DNA of 33,126 nucleotides from an uncultured Alphaproteobacteria bacterium (GTDB taxonomy: Bacteria; Pseudomonadota; Alphaproteobacteria; CAAHEQ01; UBA3637). Below are positions 16,835 to 25,198 of this stretch, in pieces. The stretch lies in the NCBI GenBank assembly GCA_949286245.1, contig CASECF010000019.1, positions 1 to 33,126 of the forward strand, read 5' to 3'. The notes beneath the pieces were generated by a model, which saw only the letters and a list, made by a program, of their open reading frames with translations, searched no databases and had not been told where the DNA came from. The number at the start of each line of letters is the position of its first letter. The stretch's first letter is position 1. A program made the position numbers and the translations under genes.

Positions 16835-16882
16835 CCGGAGTTACATTCAGGGACAACCTTCATTTAAAAAGGGGTATAACGA

Positions 16883-19816
16883 ATGGATGATTTAAAAAAA
16901 GAGTCATACGAAACAGATCATTCGGTCGATCAGGATCCTTTTGAGGGAACTGTATCGGATGATACTTCTTTAAAAAAGATAAAGTTTCCATCTTTTTTAT
17001 CTACCTCAGATCAACCCGAATTCAGTAAAAAAAACCGGGAAGTGGGAAAAGAAGAAAATATGTTTTTATCATCTCATGTTTCTTCTCCTTCTTTATCCTC
17101 GTTTTCGGAAGGTGATCCAACACATACGGAGCGAGAAAATTTGAGTTCAGAAATATCATCGGGAATGGAAGCCAATTCTCTCTCAAATTTTTCCCAGCCC
17201 AATGGTATCTTACTTCGTGAAGAGGATGTTTTCCCGACTCCCCAAACAGAAGAAGCGAATCAATTATCTGATCAATCTTTTTCATTAGAGTCTCATTCCA
17301 CTCTCTCTCATCAATCGGATAAGGCTGATTTAGAAGCAAATCCTTTTGAAGAAACAAGTATTTTCTCGGCTCCGACACCGCCTTCTTTTGTAAACCGAGA
17401 AGAAGCTCAAAGAGAAGAGCCTGATCTTTCCAATAAAACAATGGTAGAGCCGGAACCTTTTGAAGAAACAAGTATTTTCTCGGCTCCGATACCGCCTTCT
17501 TTTATAAACCGAGAAGATACTCAAAAAGAAGAGCCTGATCTTTCCGATAAAACAATGGCAGAGTCGGAACCTTTTGAAGAAACAAGTATTTTCTCGGCTC
17601 CGACACCGCCTTCTTTTGTAAACCGAGAAGATACTCAAAAAGAAGAGCCTAATCTTTCCGATAAAACGATAGAAGAGCCAAATCCTTTTGAAGAAGCCGG
17701 TATTTTCTCAACTCCGACACCGCCTTCTTTTGTAAACCGAGAAGAAGCTCAAGAGGGAAAGGAACAATTTAAAGGATCTAATCCGGAGAGCTCAAAAGAA
17801 ACAGATACTCAAGAATTTTTAAATGGTAATACAGAAGATTCGGATCAACCTTCCTCCTCTCAAGAGGCTTCGGCAAAAGAGGTTGAGCAGACTGACGAAC
17901 TATCTGAAAATAAGCCTAAAAAAACTTTTTTTGCATCTATTTTTTCAGGAAAGGACAAGAAAGAAACTTCTTCTGAGATAAATATAAGCAATCAAAAAGA
18001 CGCCGATTTAGGATCGATGGGAGAGACAGAAAAGGAAGAAAATTCAAAATTACAGTCAAGTTCTCAATTTTCTTTATCTGATTCAAATTCTCAGTCAAAA
18101 GGTGAGACATCACAAGAAGGGGGAACCCAATCAACACAATCCATGGAAGTCGTTTCTCAATCAAATCAGAGCTTAGAGCAATCGGTTTCTCCAGCCATTT
18201 CTTCTCCGACCTCTTCATCACAACAGCCGCAACAACCAAATTACTCCTCTCCTAACTTTTTAAAAGAATTATTTGCAAATGGGAATGAGTGTATTACGGC
18301 ACCTTCCGGATCTTTTCCCGTTAAAGAGGACACAAGACTTTTGTTGGCGTTATTTTCAAATGGCCGTTTTTTTGTTTCAGAAACCTATAAATTTGACGGC
18401 AAGGTTCTGGGTTTTGAATATTTAGCTAAAAAGCGACGTTTACAAATCGGTAAGCCGGAATATATTCCGATGGTTGTTTTAAGTAACATCTACGAGTATG
18501 CCTCCAATATTCGTTCTTCCTATGTTGAACAAAACGAAGAAGACCAAGAACAAGCTCGAATGCAAAGAGATTTTGTGACGATTATTTCACGAGCGGCCGC
18601 TAGTAAAGTTTCCGATATTCATATTGTTGTTGCCGATCATACGACTGTTATGTTCCGAATAAACGGCCTTATGCAAACAGAGATGGAATATAATAAAGAG
18701 TGGGGAGAAAGTTTTGTTCGAGCCGCTTTTGCCTCATCGGATATTTCAGATTCGAACTATGCTCAGAATGAATATCAAGCGGCACAAAAATTGGGACGAA
18801 CACCGCTTCGAGGGTCTCACGGAAAATTGGTTTTACCACATAATGTATTAGGTATTCGTCTTCAGTTTAACCCGATTGCTTTCGGATCTCGTTATGTGAT
18901 TATGCGGTTATTATATGCCTCTGATGATGTTGCTTCTGCAGGAGATGTCGAAGCTTTAGGGTTTACCAAAAAACAAGCGGAAACATTCTATCGTCTTCGA
19001 GGAATCCCAACCGGAATGATCGTTATTTCAGGGCCAACCGGATCAGGTAAGTCAACGACCTTGCAACGAAATATGATCGCCATGCTTCAAGAAAGAAATT
19101 ATGAAATTAACCTGATTACGGTGGAAGACCCACCCGAGTATCCTATTCCGGGGGCCAGACAGATGCCGGTGACGAACGCCTCTATTGAAGAAGCGAAAGA
19201 TCGTGAGTTTACAAGAGCTCTCTCTGCCGCCTTGCGTTCAGACCCCGATTCGTTGATGATCGGAGAGATCCGAACTTTATCTGCCGCCGATTTGGCCTTT
19301 CGTGGAGCCTTGTCCGGACATAATGTGTGGACAACACTCCACGCCAACAGTGCTCCGGCCGTTTTAATGCGTTTAAAGGATATGGGAGTTGAAGACTTTA
19401 AGTTGCAAGATCCGGAAATTATGAAAGGGATGCTGGCACAACGTCTTTTCAGAAAAGTTTGTCCGTATTGCCGTGTCCCTGCGTCCACACGTTTGGATCA
19501 TCCTGCCGTTCAGCGTCTTCGTGAGGCTTTTGGAGATATCGGACTTGAGTATGCTTATCTTCGAGGCCCCGGTTGTAAACACTGTGATTTTAGAGGGGTG
19601 AGTGGTCGAACGGTTGTGGCCGAATTTATCACGCCGGACGGAACATTTCTGGATTTAATGCTTAGAGGTGAATCCAAAAAAGCCTTAAATTATTGGATCA
19701 ATGATCTCAATGGTCAAACGTTGCGTGAGGCAGCCCAAGAACGTATGCTGGAAGGCATTATTGATATTGAAGAAGTCGAGAGATGGACAGGCTTTTTGAA
19801 TCAAATTATTGTATAA
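16883..19816 (+). CDS. pilQ: Type IVb pilus assembly ATPase, PilQ-like, with long repeated N-terminus
   Basis: A 977-residue protein in the secretion-ATPase (GspE/PilB/PilQ) family. Residues 1-450 are acidic, Ser/Glu/Gln-rich and predicted disordered. They include four near-identical 38-residue repeats from residue 154, each with a PFEExxIFS core and PPSFxNRE. The catalytic part starts near 455. It has an N2 domain with SDIH (Asp578, His580), Walker A GPTGSGKST (717-725), the Asp box VEDPPEYP (Glu748-Asp749), Walker B LMIGEIR (Glu795), a His box TTLHANS (His820) and a zinc-type four-Cys set (860, 863, 898, 901). All key residues are present, so it should power pilus assembly from the cytoplasm. 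Usual relatives are about 500 residues, so the N-terminal extension is the oddity. Confidence 0.93.
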   Translation: MDDLKKESYETDHSVDQDPFEGTVSDDTSLKKIKFPSFLSTSDQPEFSKKNREVGKEENMFLSSHVSSPSLSSFSEGDPTHTERENLSSEISSGMEANSLSNFSQPNGILLREEDVFPTPQTEEANQLSDQSFSLESHSTLSHQSDKADLEANPFEETSIFSAPTPPSFVNREEAQREEPDLSNKTMVEPEPFEETSIFSAPIPPSFINREDTQKEEPDLSDKTMAESEPFEETSIFSAPTPPSFVNREDTQKEEPNLSDKTIEEPNPFEEAGIFSTPTPPSFVNREEAQEGKEQFKGSNPESSKETDTQEFLNGNTEDSDQPSSSQEASAKEVEQTDELSENKPKKTFFASIFSGKDKKETSSEINISNQKDADLGSMGETEKEENSKLQSSSQFSLSDSNSQSKGETSQEGGTQSTQSMEVVSQSNQSLEQSVSPAISSPTSSSQQPQQPNYSSPNFLKELFANGNECITAPSGSFPVKEDTRLLLALFSNGRFFVSETYKFDGKVLGFEYLAKKRRLQIGKPEYIPMVVLSNIYEYASNIRSSYVEQNEEDQEQARMQRDFVTIISRAAASKVSDIHIVVADHTTVMFRINGLMQTEMEYNKEWGESFVRAAFASSDISDSNYAQNEYQAAQKLGRTPLRGSHGKLVLPHNVLGIRLQFNPIAFGSRYVIMRLLYASDDVASAGDVEALGFTKKQAETFYRLRGIPTGMIVISGPTGSGKSTTLQRNMIAMLQERNYEINLITVEDPPEYPIPGARQMPVTNASIEEAKDREFTRALSAALRSDPDSLMIGEIRTLSAADLAFRGALSGHNVWTTLHANSAPAVLMRLKDMGVEDFKLQDPEIMKGMLAQRLFRKVCPYCRVPASTRLDHPAVQRLREAFGDIGLEYAYLRGPGCKHCDFRGVSGRTVVAEFITPDGTFLDLMLRGESKKALNYWINDLNGQTLREAAQERMLEGIIDIEEVERWTGFLNQIIV
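17342..17760 (+). repeat. Four in-frame 114-bp repeats inside the ATPase gene
   Basis: Units begin at 17342, 17456, 17570 and 17684, a strict period of 114 bases (38 codons). The first three are nearly identical and the fourth diverges toward its end. The period is a multiple of three, so the unit number can change without breaking the frame. Confidence 0.9.
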
Positions 19817-19834
19817 GGAAGTGGAACGAAAGAA

Positions 19835-20965
19835 ATGGCGGATTTAGAAAGATCGAAACGAAGTGCATTAGCTCAAAAGGCGATGTCAACAACCAATGTT
19901 CTAAACCTGTGGTATGCTCATACGGTCGTCCGTTTGTTTACGAGTGATCGATTGGCATTGTATCGTAAACTTATGGCTCTTTTACGCAACCGTTTTTCTT
20001 TGATGGATGCCTTGGATCGAATGTATCAAATTGCTTCAAAAGATGGAAAGAATCCAGATGATAGTATGGCTTTATGCGTTGTAGCTCTTATGCGATCTAT
20101 CCAAAACGGTGATTCTTTTTCGGTTGCCATGAGAGGATGGGCTCCCTCTACGGAAATTTTAATGCTCTCGGTCGGTGATGTTTCTAACTTGGAATTAGCC
20201 TTGGCCAACACAATTAAAGTTGTTGAAGGGATGAACCGTATGAAAGCACCGGTTGTGAATGCTATTGCCTATCCGGCCTTTTTGATTTGTATGGTTATTC
20301 TTTTAATCTGGGGTGTTGGTAAATACATGGTTCCCCCCATGATTGATGCCGTTCCGGGACTTATTTGGACGGGTCTTGCCAAATCATTAGTCGATTTGTC
20401 CTATTTTGTGTCAGATCATCCGGTCATTTTATTTTCCACATTTCCAATCATCTCTATTATTATTATGTGGACATTCCCTCGCTGGAAGGGTCGATTGAGA
20501 GCAAAATTTGACAAGGCTCCGCCATGGTCAATTTATCGAATTTTTATCGGAGTTGGTTGGTTGCTTTCTTTGGCGGCTCTGGTCAAGGCCGGAACTCCGG
20601 TTTCGAAGGCTATGCGATCGCTTCGTGCAGACGCCTCACCTTACTTGCTCTATCGAATTGATCGATCTCTTGTTCATGTCAACAACGGAGATAACTTAGG
20701 TGATGCTTTACACCGAACAGGATTAGGTTTTCCGGATGAAGAGGTGGTGGGAGACTTACGAATTTACGCCGAATTGGATAACTTTCCGGACGCTTTGGAA
20801 CGACTTTCGGATGATTGGTTAGAATCATCTATTCGGGATATTGATCAAAAAGCAGCAATCTTAAACGGAATAGCTATTTTAACAATCGCTGCCGTGGTTG
20901 CTTGGGTTGTTATGGGAACCTTTGAGATGCAAAATCAGATGGTATCCGGTATGGGACTTGGCTAA
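19835..20965 (+). CDS. pilR: Inner-membrane platform protein, PilR/GspF-like
   Basis: A 376-residue polytopic protein of the GspF/PilC/PilR family, the inner-membrane platform on which the ATPase drives pilin assembly. Two cytoplasmic helical repeats (about 40-140 and 235-335) each precede membrane helices. The hydrophobic segments are at about 140-165 (NAIAYPAFLICMVILLIWGV), about 190-212, and about 345-365 (AILTIAAVVAWVVMGTF) at the C-terminus. The repeat-type ALVKAGTPVSKAMRSL segment is characteristic. It follows the ATPase gene by 18 bases and is the last gene before a strong terminator. In R64 the next genes would be the prepilin and its peptidase. Both are absent here. Confidence 0.9.
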   Translation: MADLERSKRSALAQKAMSTTNVLNLWYAHTVVRLFTSDRLALYRKLMALLRNRFSLMDALDRMYQIASKDGKNPDDSMALCVVALMRSIQNGDSFSVAMRGWAPSTEILMLSVGDVSNLELALANTIKVVEGMNRMKAPVVNAIAYPAFLICMVILLIWGVGKYMVPPMIDAVPGLIWTGLAKSLVDLSYFVSDHPVILFSTFPIISIIIMWTFPRWKGRLRAKFDKAPPWSIYRIFIGVGWLLSLAALVKAGTPVSKAMRSLRADASPYLLYRIDRSLVHVNNGDNLGDALHRTGLGFPDEEVVGDLRIYAELDNFPDALERLSDDWLESSIRDIDQKAAILNGIAILTIAAVVAWVVMGTFEMQNQMVSGMGLG

Positions 20966-20975
20966 AGAAACAACA

Positions 20976-21004
20976 AAAAAAACCGCTTTCAAAGCGGTTT
21001 TTTT
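20976..21004 (+). terminator. Terminator of the pilus operon
   Basis: ACCGCTT (20982-20988), loop TCA, AAGCGGT (20992-20998), flanked by an A-run before and a T-run after. It starts about ten bases after the platform-protein stop and should end the operon. Confidence 0.93.
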
Positions 21005-21862
21005 ATGCCCGACTTTATTTTAAATTGACAAAAAAATTTTTCACAAATTAAGACATTTCTATTCTTGATTATGATTAAAATAGTCATTGTTTTCTCAATA
21101 CATAAAAATAAAAGAAAAGGCTTCATTATGATTTGTGTATGAGGCCTTATCACAATTTATATGTTCTACTATACTATTAAGTTTGTTTGGGGTATCATTT
21201 ACGAAAATTATGCATTCATTAAGAGTAGAGATTGTGGATTTCTTCTCACAAGGCAGGATCAGACCAGCATAATTTTATTTATCTCCAGATACATTCATTC
21301 CTGATTTTAATGAAAAATCATACTCTATTCATAATTGAGCTAAAGAGAAAATAAAACTTCAATCCACCCGAAGACAAAAATTATAATTTTTCCGCTCCAA
21401 AATAACAGAAAGAAATAAATTTAAATCATATAGAAATAATTTCACCATTAAAAAGAGACTTTGCGTAAAACACAGGGATACTCATATATAGCTTAAAGCC
21501 TTAAGCACCGTTATCCCACAAACGGGAGAGACCTATCCTGCCAGACGCAATTTGTTGCTACCGACTTGTACTGCTCATTTAACACCATCGTTAATTGCTC
21601 TGCTCTTTTGTCTTGTTTAAGTTGCTCTCTGATATACTACTTAATTTTTTCTATATTCTTAGCTCTCGGCTCCACAGAGTACACCTTACAAGCAAACTCT
21701 CTGATTCGATAGTAATATTTTATATGACGACATCTCTCGTATCTCATTCAACTGATTTTTCCTTTAAGAAATCCCATAAATACCAATATACGATTTTGTG
21801 TGGTATTTTTACTAAAATATATATACTCTTGGCACACCTATCCGACTCACATATCTATCCCT
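21005..21862. other. Gene-free AT-rich region, likely decayed DNA
   Basis: No ORF with a credible start, ribosome site or protein composition. Short hairpins occur, such as GCTTAA-AGCC-TTAAGC (21491-21506) and CCGTT/AACGG just after it. From about 21590 the sequence is T/C-rich, with fragments of hydrophobic reading frames broken by stops in all frames. Some blocks (about 21705-21750) look like a worn version of the repeat that follows. Best read as gene debris, though an unrecognised RNA cannot be excluded. Confidence 0.45.
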
Positions 21863-22047
21863 TCTCTTGACATAATTCTTTGAGTGTTTTTACTCTTTCC
21901 AACCTTTTAGTCTCCTACAATGCTTTTCTTCTATACTTTGGCGCAAATACTATGTGATATTTTAGAGACACATGCTTCTATGATCATGTTTCCAGATCTG
22001 TTGTCCCTACTCTAGCAATAGGGTATGATGCTTTATGGATCATTGGG
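21863..22047. repeat. 185-bp tandem repeat, copy 1
   Basis: Begins TCTCTTGACATAATTC and is directly followed by a second copy at 22048. The first 143 bases differ at about nine positions between copies, and the last 40 or so have diverged more. In one forward frame both copies read a hydrophobic stretch with an MIxFPDLLS motif, interrupted by stops. That suggests the start of a decayed membrane-protein gene, perhaps a transporter. Confidence 0.75.
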
Positions 22048-22232
22048 TCTCTTGACATAATTCTTTGAGTGTTTTTACTCTTTCTGACCTTTTAGTCTCC
22101 TACAATGCTTTTCTTCTATACTTTGGCGCAAATACTATATGTTATTTTAGAGATCCACACTTCTATGATCATATTTCCAGATCTGTTGTCAGGGCTCTCC
22201 CAGTCGTATGTGATGACCTATGGATTATTTGC
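22048..22232. repeat. 185-bp tandem repeat, copy 2
   Basis: Direct repeat of 21863-22047 with no gap. In the hydrophobic forward frame it runs without a stop from about 22096 to 22257 after two stops near its start, ending in a LSTDRKF-like stretch. No ribosome site or full-length gene is present. Confidence 0.75.
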
Positions 22233-22334
22233 CCTCTCAACAGACCGTAAATTTTAACCTATTTGGACACTTTCTCATCCTCATCGCTATCAACTTTACT
22301 GAAGCCCTCCTCTGACAAACGGCTTCCCAGATAC

Positions 22335-22364
22335 AAAAAAACGCCATAAAAATGGCGTTTTTTT
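22335..22364 (-). terminator. Terminator of the Cys-rich lipoprotein gene
   Basis: ACGCCAT (22341-22347), loop AAAA, ATGGCGT (22352-22358), with A-runs and T-runs on the two sides. It lies 20 bases past the minus-strand stop and could also work in the other direction. Confidence 0.9.
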
Positions 22365-22385
22365 CTTGAGATATTTTCGATATTC

Positions 22386-22619
22386 TTATTGAATATAAAT
22401 ATATTGTTCCGGAATTCGAATAGCCTGCGGTTTGGTACGGCACGGAACCGTTCGATTAACAACCGGTCGAACCATTGGACGACATTCCGGCTGACATCTA
22501 TAATCTTGCACAGTCGGAGTCCCACAAACACATTGTTCTTCTAACGCTGCCTCATCCGTCGTTGAACAACCGGCTAAACAAGCACAAACAATACAAAGCA
22601 TTGCAAATTTTGATTTCAT
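22386..22619 (-). CDS. Small Cys-rich lipoprotein
   Basis: A 77-residue protein with a clear lipoprotein signal peptide ending in LAGC (Cys18). The mature part of 60 residues has six further Cys residues (in CVCG, RCQPEC and PCRT) in a Pro/Arg-rich context and ends QYIYIQ. No family is recognised. The spacing could support disulphides or metal binding in the periplasm, but this is speculative. GGAGAAGGAG lies before the ATG. A consensus promoter and a strong terminator bracket it, so it is a well-formed single-gene unit and probably real despite its size. Confidence 0.8.
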   Translation of the reverse strand: MKSKFAMLCIVCACLAGCSTTDEAALEEQCVCGTPTVQDYRCQPECRPMVRPVVNRTVPCRTKPQAIRIPEQYIYIQ

Positions 22620-22648
22620 TATTTTTCTCCTTCTCCAAATACAGAGGT

Positions 22649-22678
22649 ATTATACGCTAAGATATATTCTTTTGACAA
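22649..22678 (-). promoter_or_regulatory. Promoter of the Cys-rich lipoprotein gene
   Basis: On the minus strand TTGTCA (22678-22673), 18 bases, then a perfect TATAAT (22654-22649), about 30 bases before the ATG. Confidence 0.75.
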
Positions 22679-22794
22679 TAAAAAAATGACAAAAAAAATA
22701 AATATTCTTTTTTTTGTTTAAAAATGATCAAAAATTATCCTAATAATGCGTTCAATCCTACAAAAAATGCGAATACTCTCTTCATGAGCAAAAA

Positions 22795-23076
22795 TTAAAC
22801 AGTCATTCGCGCTTCACCATATCGACTTTTTTCGGTTTGATCAAAATAAATTAAAATACACCGACCGTCTTTATGATAAACCCAAATACCAAACTGACCT
22901 TCCTGACGAACAAGCTGAGGAGTTCCCAATTTTTTTTGAATTTCTTTTGGTGTTTTATTTTCAAAATCACTTAATTGTAAAACACGCATATGCTCCTTTC
23001 CCCGCCAATCGGGATGAGATTGACAAGAGCAACACAATAGAAGAACCATAACCGATAATACAAATCGCATAATCAT
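22795..23076 (-). CDS. Small lipoprotein, possibly from a leaderless mRNA
   Basis: A 93-residue protein from ATG 23076 (an alternative start, ATG 23070, is two codons later). The signal peptide MIMRFVLSVMVLLLCCSC ends in a Cys-rich lipobox. The mature domain has KTPKEIQKKLGTPQLVRQEG...IWVYHKDGRCILIYF, a pattern seen in SmpA/OmlA-like small outer-membrane-associated proteins (helix, GxP turn, then paired strands). No ribosome site precedes the start. Instead a perfect -10 ends seven bases upstream, so transcription may begin at or near the ATG. It is the last gene of the hsp33-comEC strand, 41 bases after comEC. An open frame extends further upstream but would run into comEC and lose the signal peptide. 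Confidence 0.75.
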   Translation of the reverse strand: MIMRFVLSVMVLLLCCSCQSHPDWRGKEHMRVLQLSDFENKTPKEIQKKLGTPQLVRQEGQFGIWVYHKDGRCILIYFDQTEKSRYGEARMTV

Positions 23077-23083
23077 AGAAGGT

Positions 23084-23111
23084 ATTATATATTGAAAAAA
23101 ACAAAAAGCAA
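23084..23111 (-). promoter_or_regulatory. Promoter abutting the small lipoprotein start
   Basis: On the minus strand TTGCTT (23111-23106), 16 bases, then TATAAT (23089-23084). Only ACCTTCT separates the -10 from ATG 23076, which places the transcript start at about the first base of the start codon. Confidence 0.65.
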
Positions 23112-23117
23112 GTTTTT

Positions 23118-25190
23118 TCAATCTCTTTTTCGTGATTGGCAATAGCCTCGCCACCATGGACGATCCGGCAACGTATCACAGACACTTTTGACACTTATTC
23201 CGGTTGACGAAATAAAAACTTCATGTGTTTGTCCCTGTTCCAAATCTTCTTTTGTGTAAACCACACCCCGACAAGGTAAGTATTCTTCTGCTTGTCCTTT
23301 TCGTTTTTGAGGCGTCTTAATTAAAAAAGTCAGATCTGCATCGGAACACGCTGATCGGGTTAAAGCAATTTTATATCCTTTGATCATAACAAAATCAGGA
23401 TTAAATCGCTTTTCCAAAACATAATTTTCAGGGACAATCCCCAGTCGTTTCAACCACTGATCCGTCGTCCATCTTTGACGATAACTCTCATTCAACAGTA
23501 ATCCTTTTTCCGGATCTTTTAATGCAAAAGCTCGTCCATTTCCCGACACCATAAAAACAGGGGTAGACACCGTTATAATTGAAAGGGCAGATAAACAGAT
23601 TAAAGCCCATCCTGTCTTCCAAAGCCACCGAGAACGACAAACTGAAATAACCAAAAAACCCATACTAAACAGAAAAAGCCCAAACCCATCAAAAGAGGGA
23701 AGCATCCCATAAGCCCCCGGTAATTCGGCTAAAGCGGAACAAACTGTCTCGATTTGCGACAAGAAAAAACCGGCTCCCTTTAAAAAAACAGATTCAAGAC
23801 CAAACGGCATCAATAAAACAGCCAATACCAAAATCGGCATAATCACAAAAGAGAACAAAAAACCGGTGAGTAAATTACCCAAAATACCATAGAGGGAAAC
23901 TTGATTAAAATAATAAATAACAAACGGGAAGGTCACAAATGTTGCCAATGCCGAAACGACAATGACGCCTAAAGAGGCTTTCATAATAAAGGAGATAAAT
24001 CCTTTTGGTGGTAATTTTTGAGACAAAAACCGCATCATCGGTGCATAAAATCGAACCAGAGCGACAACCGCCATAAACGATAATTGAAAACTAATCGACA
24101 AAATAAGCTCCGGCTGAATCAATAAAATAATAAAAGCCGCCAAAGCAACCGTTCTTAATGAAAAAACCCGTCTATCAAAAGCAACGGCAATCAAGACAAG
24201 AGCAATCATCAAAAATGATCGAACGGCCGGTGTTTGAAAATCAGATAACACCAAATATAAAAAAGAAACAATTAAAGTGATAATCGCAGCTATTTTTTTT
24301 GTATTCCAAAGTTCAACCAATGTCGGGAAAAAGGCTAATCCTCCACGAATGACAAAAAAAATCAAAAGGGCAATCAAACTCATATGGAAACCTGAAACGG
24401 ACAAGACATGCGTTATACCGGCGATTTGATATAATCGATAAACAGAGGGGAGCACCAAATTTTGATCTCCGATGATCAAGGAGACGGCCACACCGGCCTC
24501 ATTCGGCGGTAAAGCAGCTGTTGTTTTTTCTAAAATAGCCTGACGCCAACGATCAATAAAATGCCAGAAACCTCGATCCGATACAGAAGGGGTATATGAC
24601 ATTACTTTTCGAATAACGCCATAAGCTCCCTTTTGTTCAAAAAAAGCCATTCTGGCCGTTTGATATCCACCGATCATAACCGGCATAGAAGGAGGGAATA
24701 AAAAAGCGTGAACGGTTATTTGATCTCCCTTTTGAAATTGAGGGATTTTAAAAGAGGCGGTTAATTGAATACGCTGAGGCGTTTTTTCAGGAGAGAGACC
24801 ATCAATACGAATCTCTTTTAAAATAATTTTCTGACGCTCAAAAGAAGAAATACTGTTTTCTACCGTTCCTTGAACAACCGCAGATGACATCGTTTTGGTT
24901 AAAACGGGCGCTTCAACCCATTTTGTTCGAACCTGTGACCAAAAACATCCAAAAATAAAAAAGAAAAAACACCCGCTCCATAACAACATTCGTTTTGATC
25001 GATAGAAAAGGCACCAAACAATGGCTGAAAGAAGACAAAACACTCCTATGACGCTAAAATTCGGCTCGAATGAGAGGGTTAAATACAAAACACAACCCCC
25101 ACAAAAACAAAGCACATACCATAAAAAAAGCTGTGTTTTTTCTACTGGGGGATTATCTGTTTTATCATCCAAAATCAAGGTAATTTTCAC
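23118..25190 (-). CDS. comEC: ComEC/Rec2-family DNA uptake channel
   Basis: A 690-residue polytopic inner-membrane protein, the channel for single-stranded DNA import in transformation. Two to three N-terminal helices precede an OB-like periplasmic region (about 70-190, DUF4131 type). The Competence domain (about 230-500) contains AGITHVLSVSGFHMSLIAL and many helices. The C-terminal part (about 540-690) corresponds to the metallo-beta-lactamase-like region but lacks the HxHxDH metal motif and ends with an RPWW block, as in many alphaproteobacterial ComECs. The start is GTG 25190, eight bases after the upstream lipoprotein stop. With the pilus operon in the window it is tempting to infer competence, but ComEC occurs widely without that. 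Confidence 0.92.
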   Translation of the reverse strand: MKITLILDDKTDNPPVEKTQLFLWYVLCFCGGCVLYLTLSFEPNFSVIGVFCLLSAIVWCLFYRSKRMLLWSGCFFFFIFGCFWSQVRTKWVEAPVLTKTMSSAVVQGTVENSISSFERQKIILKEIRIDGLSPEKTPQRIQLTASFKIPQFQKGDQITVHAFLFPPSMPVMIGGYQTARMAFFEQKGAYGVIRKVMSYTPSVSDRGFWHFIDRWRQAILEKTTAALPPNEAGVAVSLIIGDQNLVLPSVYRLYQIAGITHVLSVSGFHMSLIALLIFFVIRGGLAFFPTLVELWNTKKIAAIITLIVSFLYLVLSDFQTPAVRSFLMIALVLIAVAFDRRVFSLRTVALAAFIILLIQPELILSISFQLSFMAVVALVRFYAPMMRFLSQKLPPKGFISFIMKASLGVIVVSALATFVTFPFVIYYFNQVSLYGILGNLLTGFLFSFVIMPILVLAVLLMPFGLESVFLKGAGFFLSQIETVCSALAELPGAYGMLPSFDGFGLFLFSMGFLVISVCRSRWLWKTGWALICLSALSIITVSTPVFMVSGNGRAFALKDPEKGLLLNESYRQRWTTDQWLKRLGIVPENYVLEKRFNPDFVMIKGYKIALTRSACSDADLTFLIKTPQKRKGQAEEYLPCRGVVYTKEDLEQGQTHEVFISSTGISVKSVCDTLPDRPWWRGYCQSRKRD

Positions 25191-25198
25191 TCTTTGGG

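Noticed and set aside
17022-17638. Minus-strand open frames across the ATPase N-terminal region
   Set aside because: They are antisense shadows of the 114-bp repeats, with Arg/Cys-rich low-quality protein and no ribosome site.
17342-17760. CRISPR-like repeat array
   Set aside because: The repeats are contiguous and in frame inside the ATPase gene, with no unique spacers and no cas genes.
22237-22531. Minus-strand open frames around 22237-22531
   Set aside because: They overlap the well-formed Cys-rich lipoprotein gene in other frames and run through its terminator hairpin.
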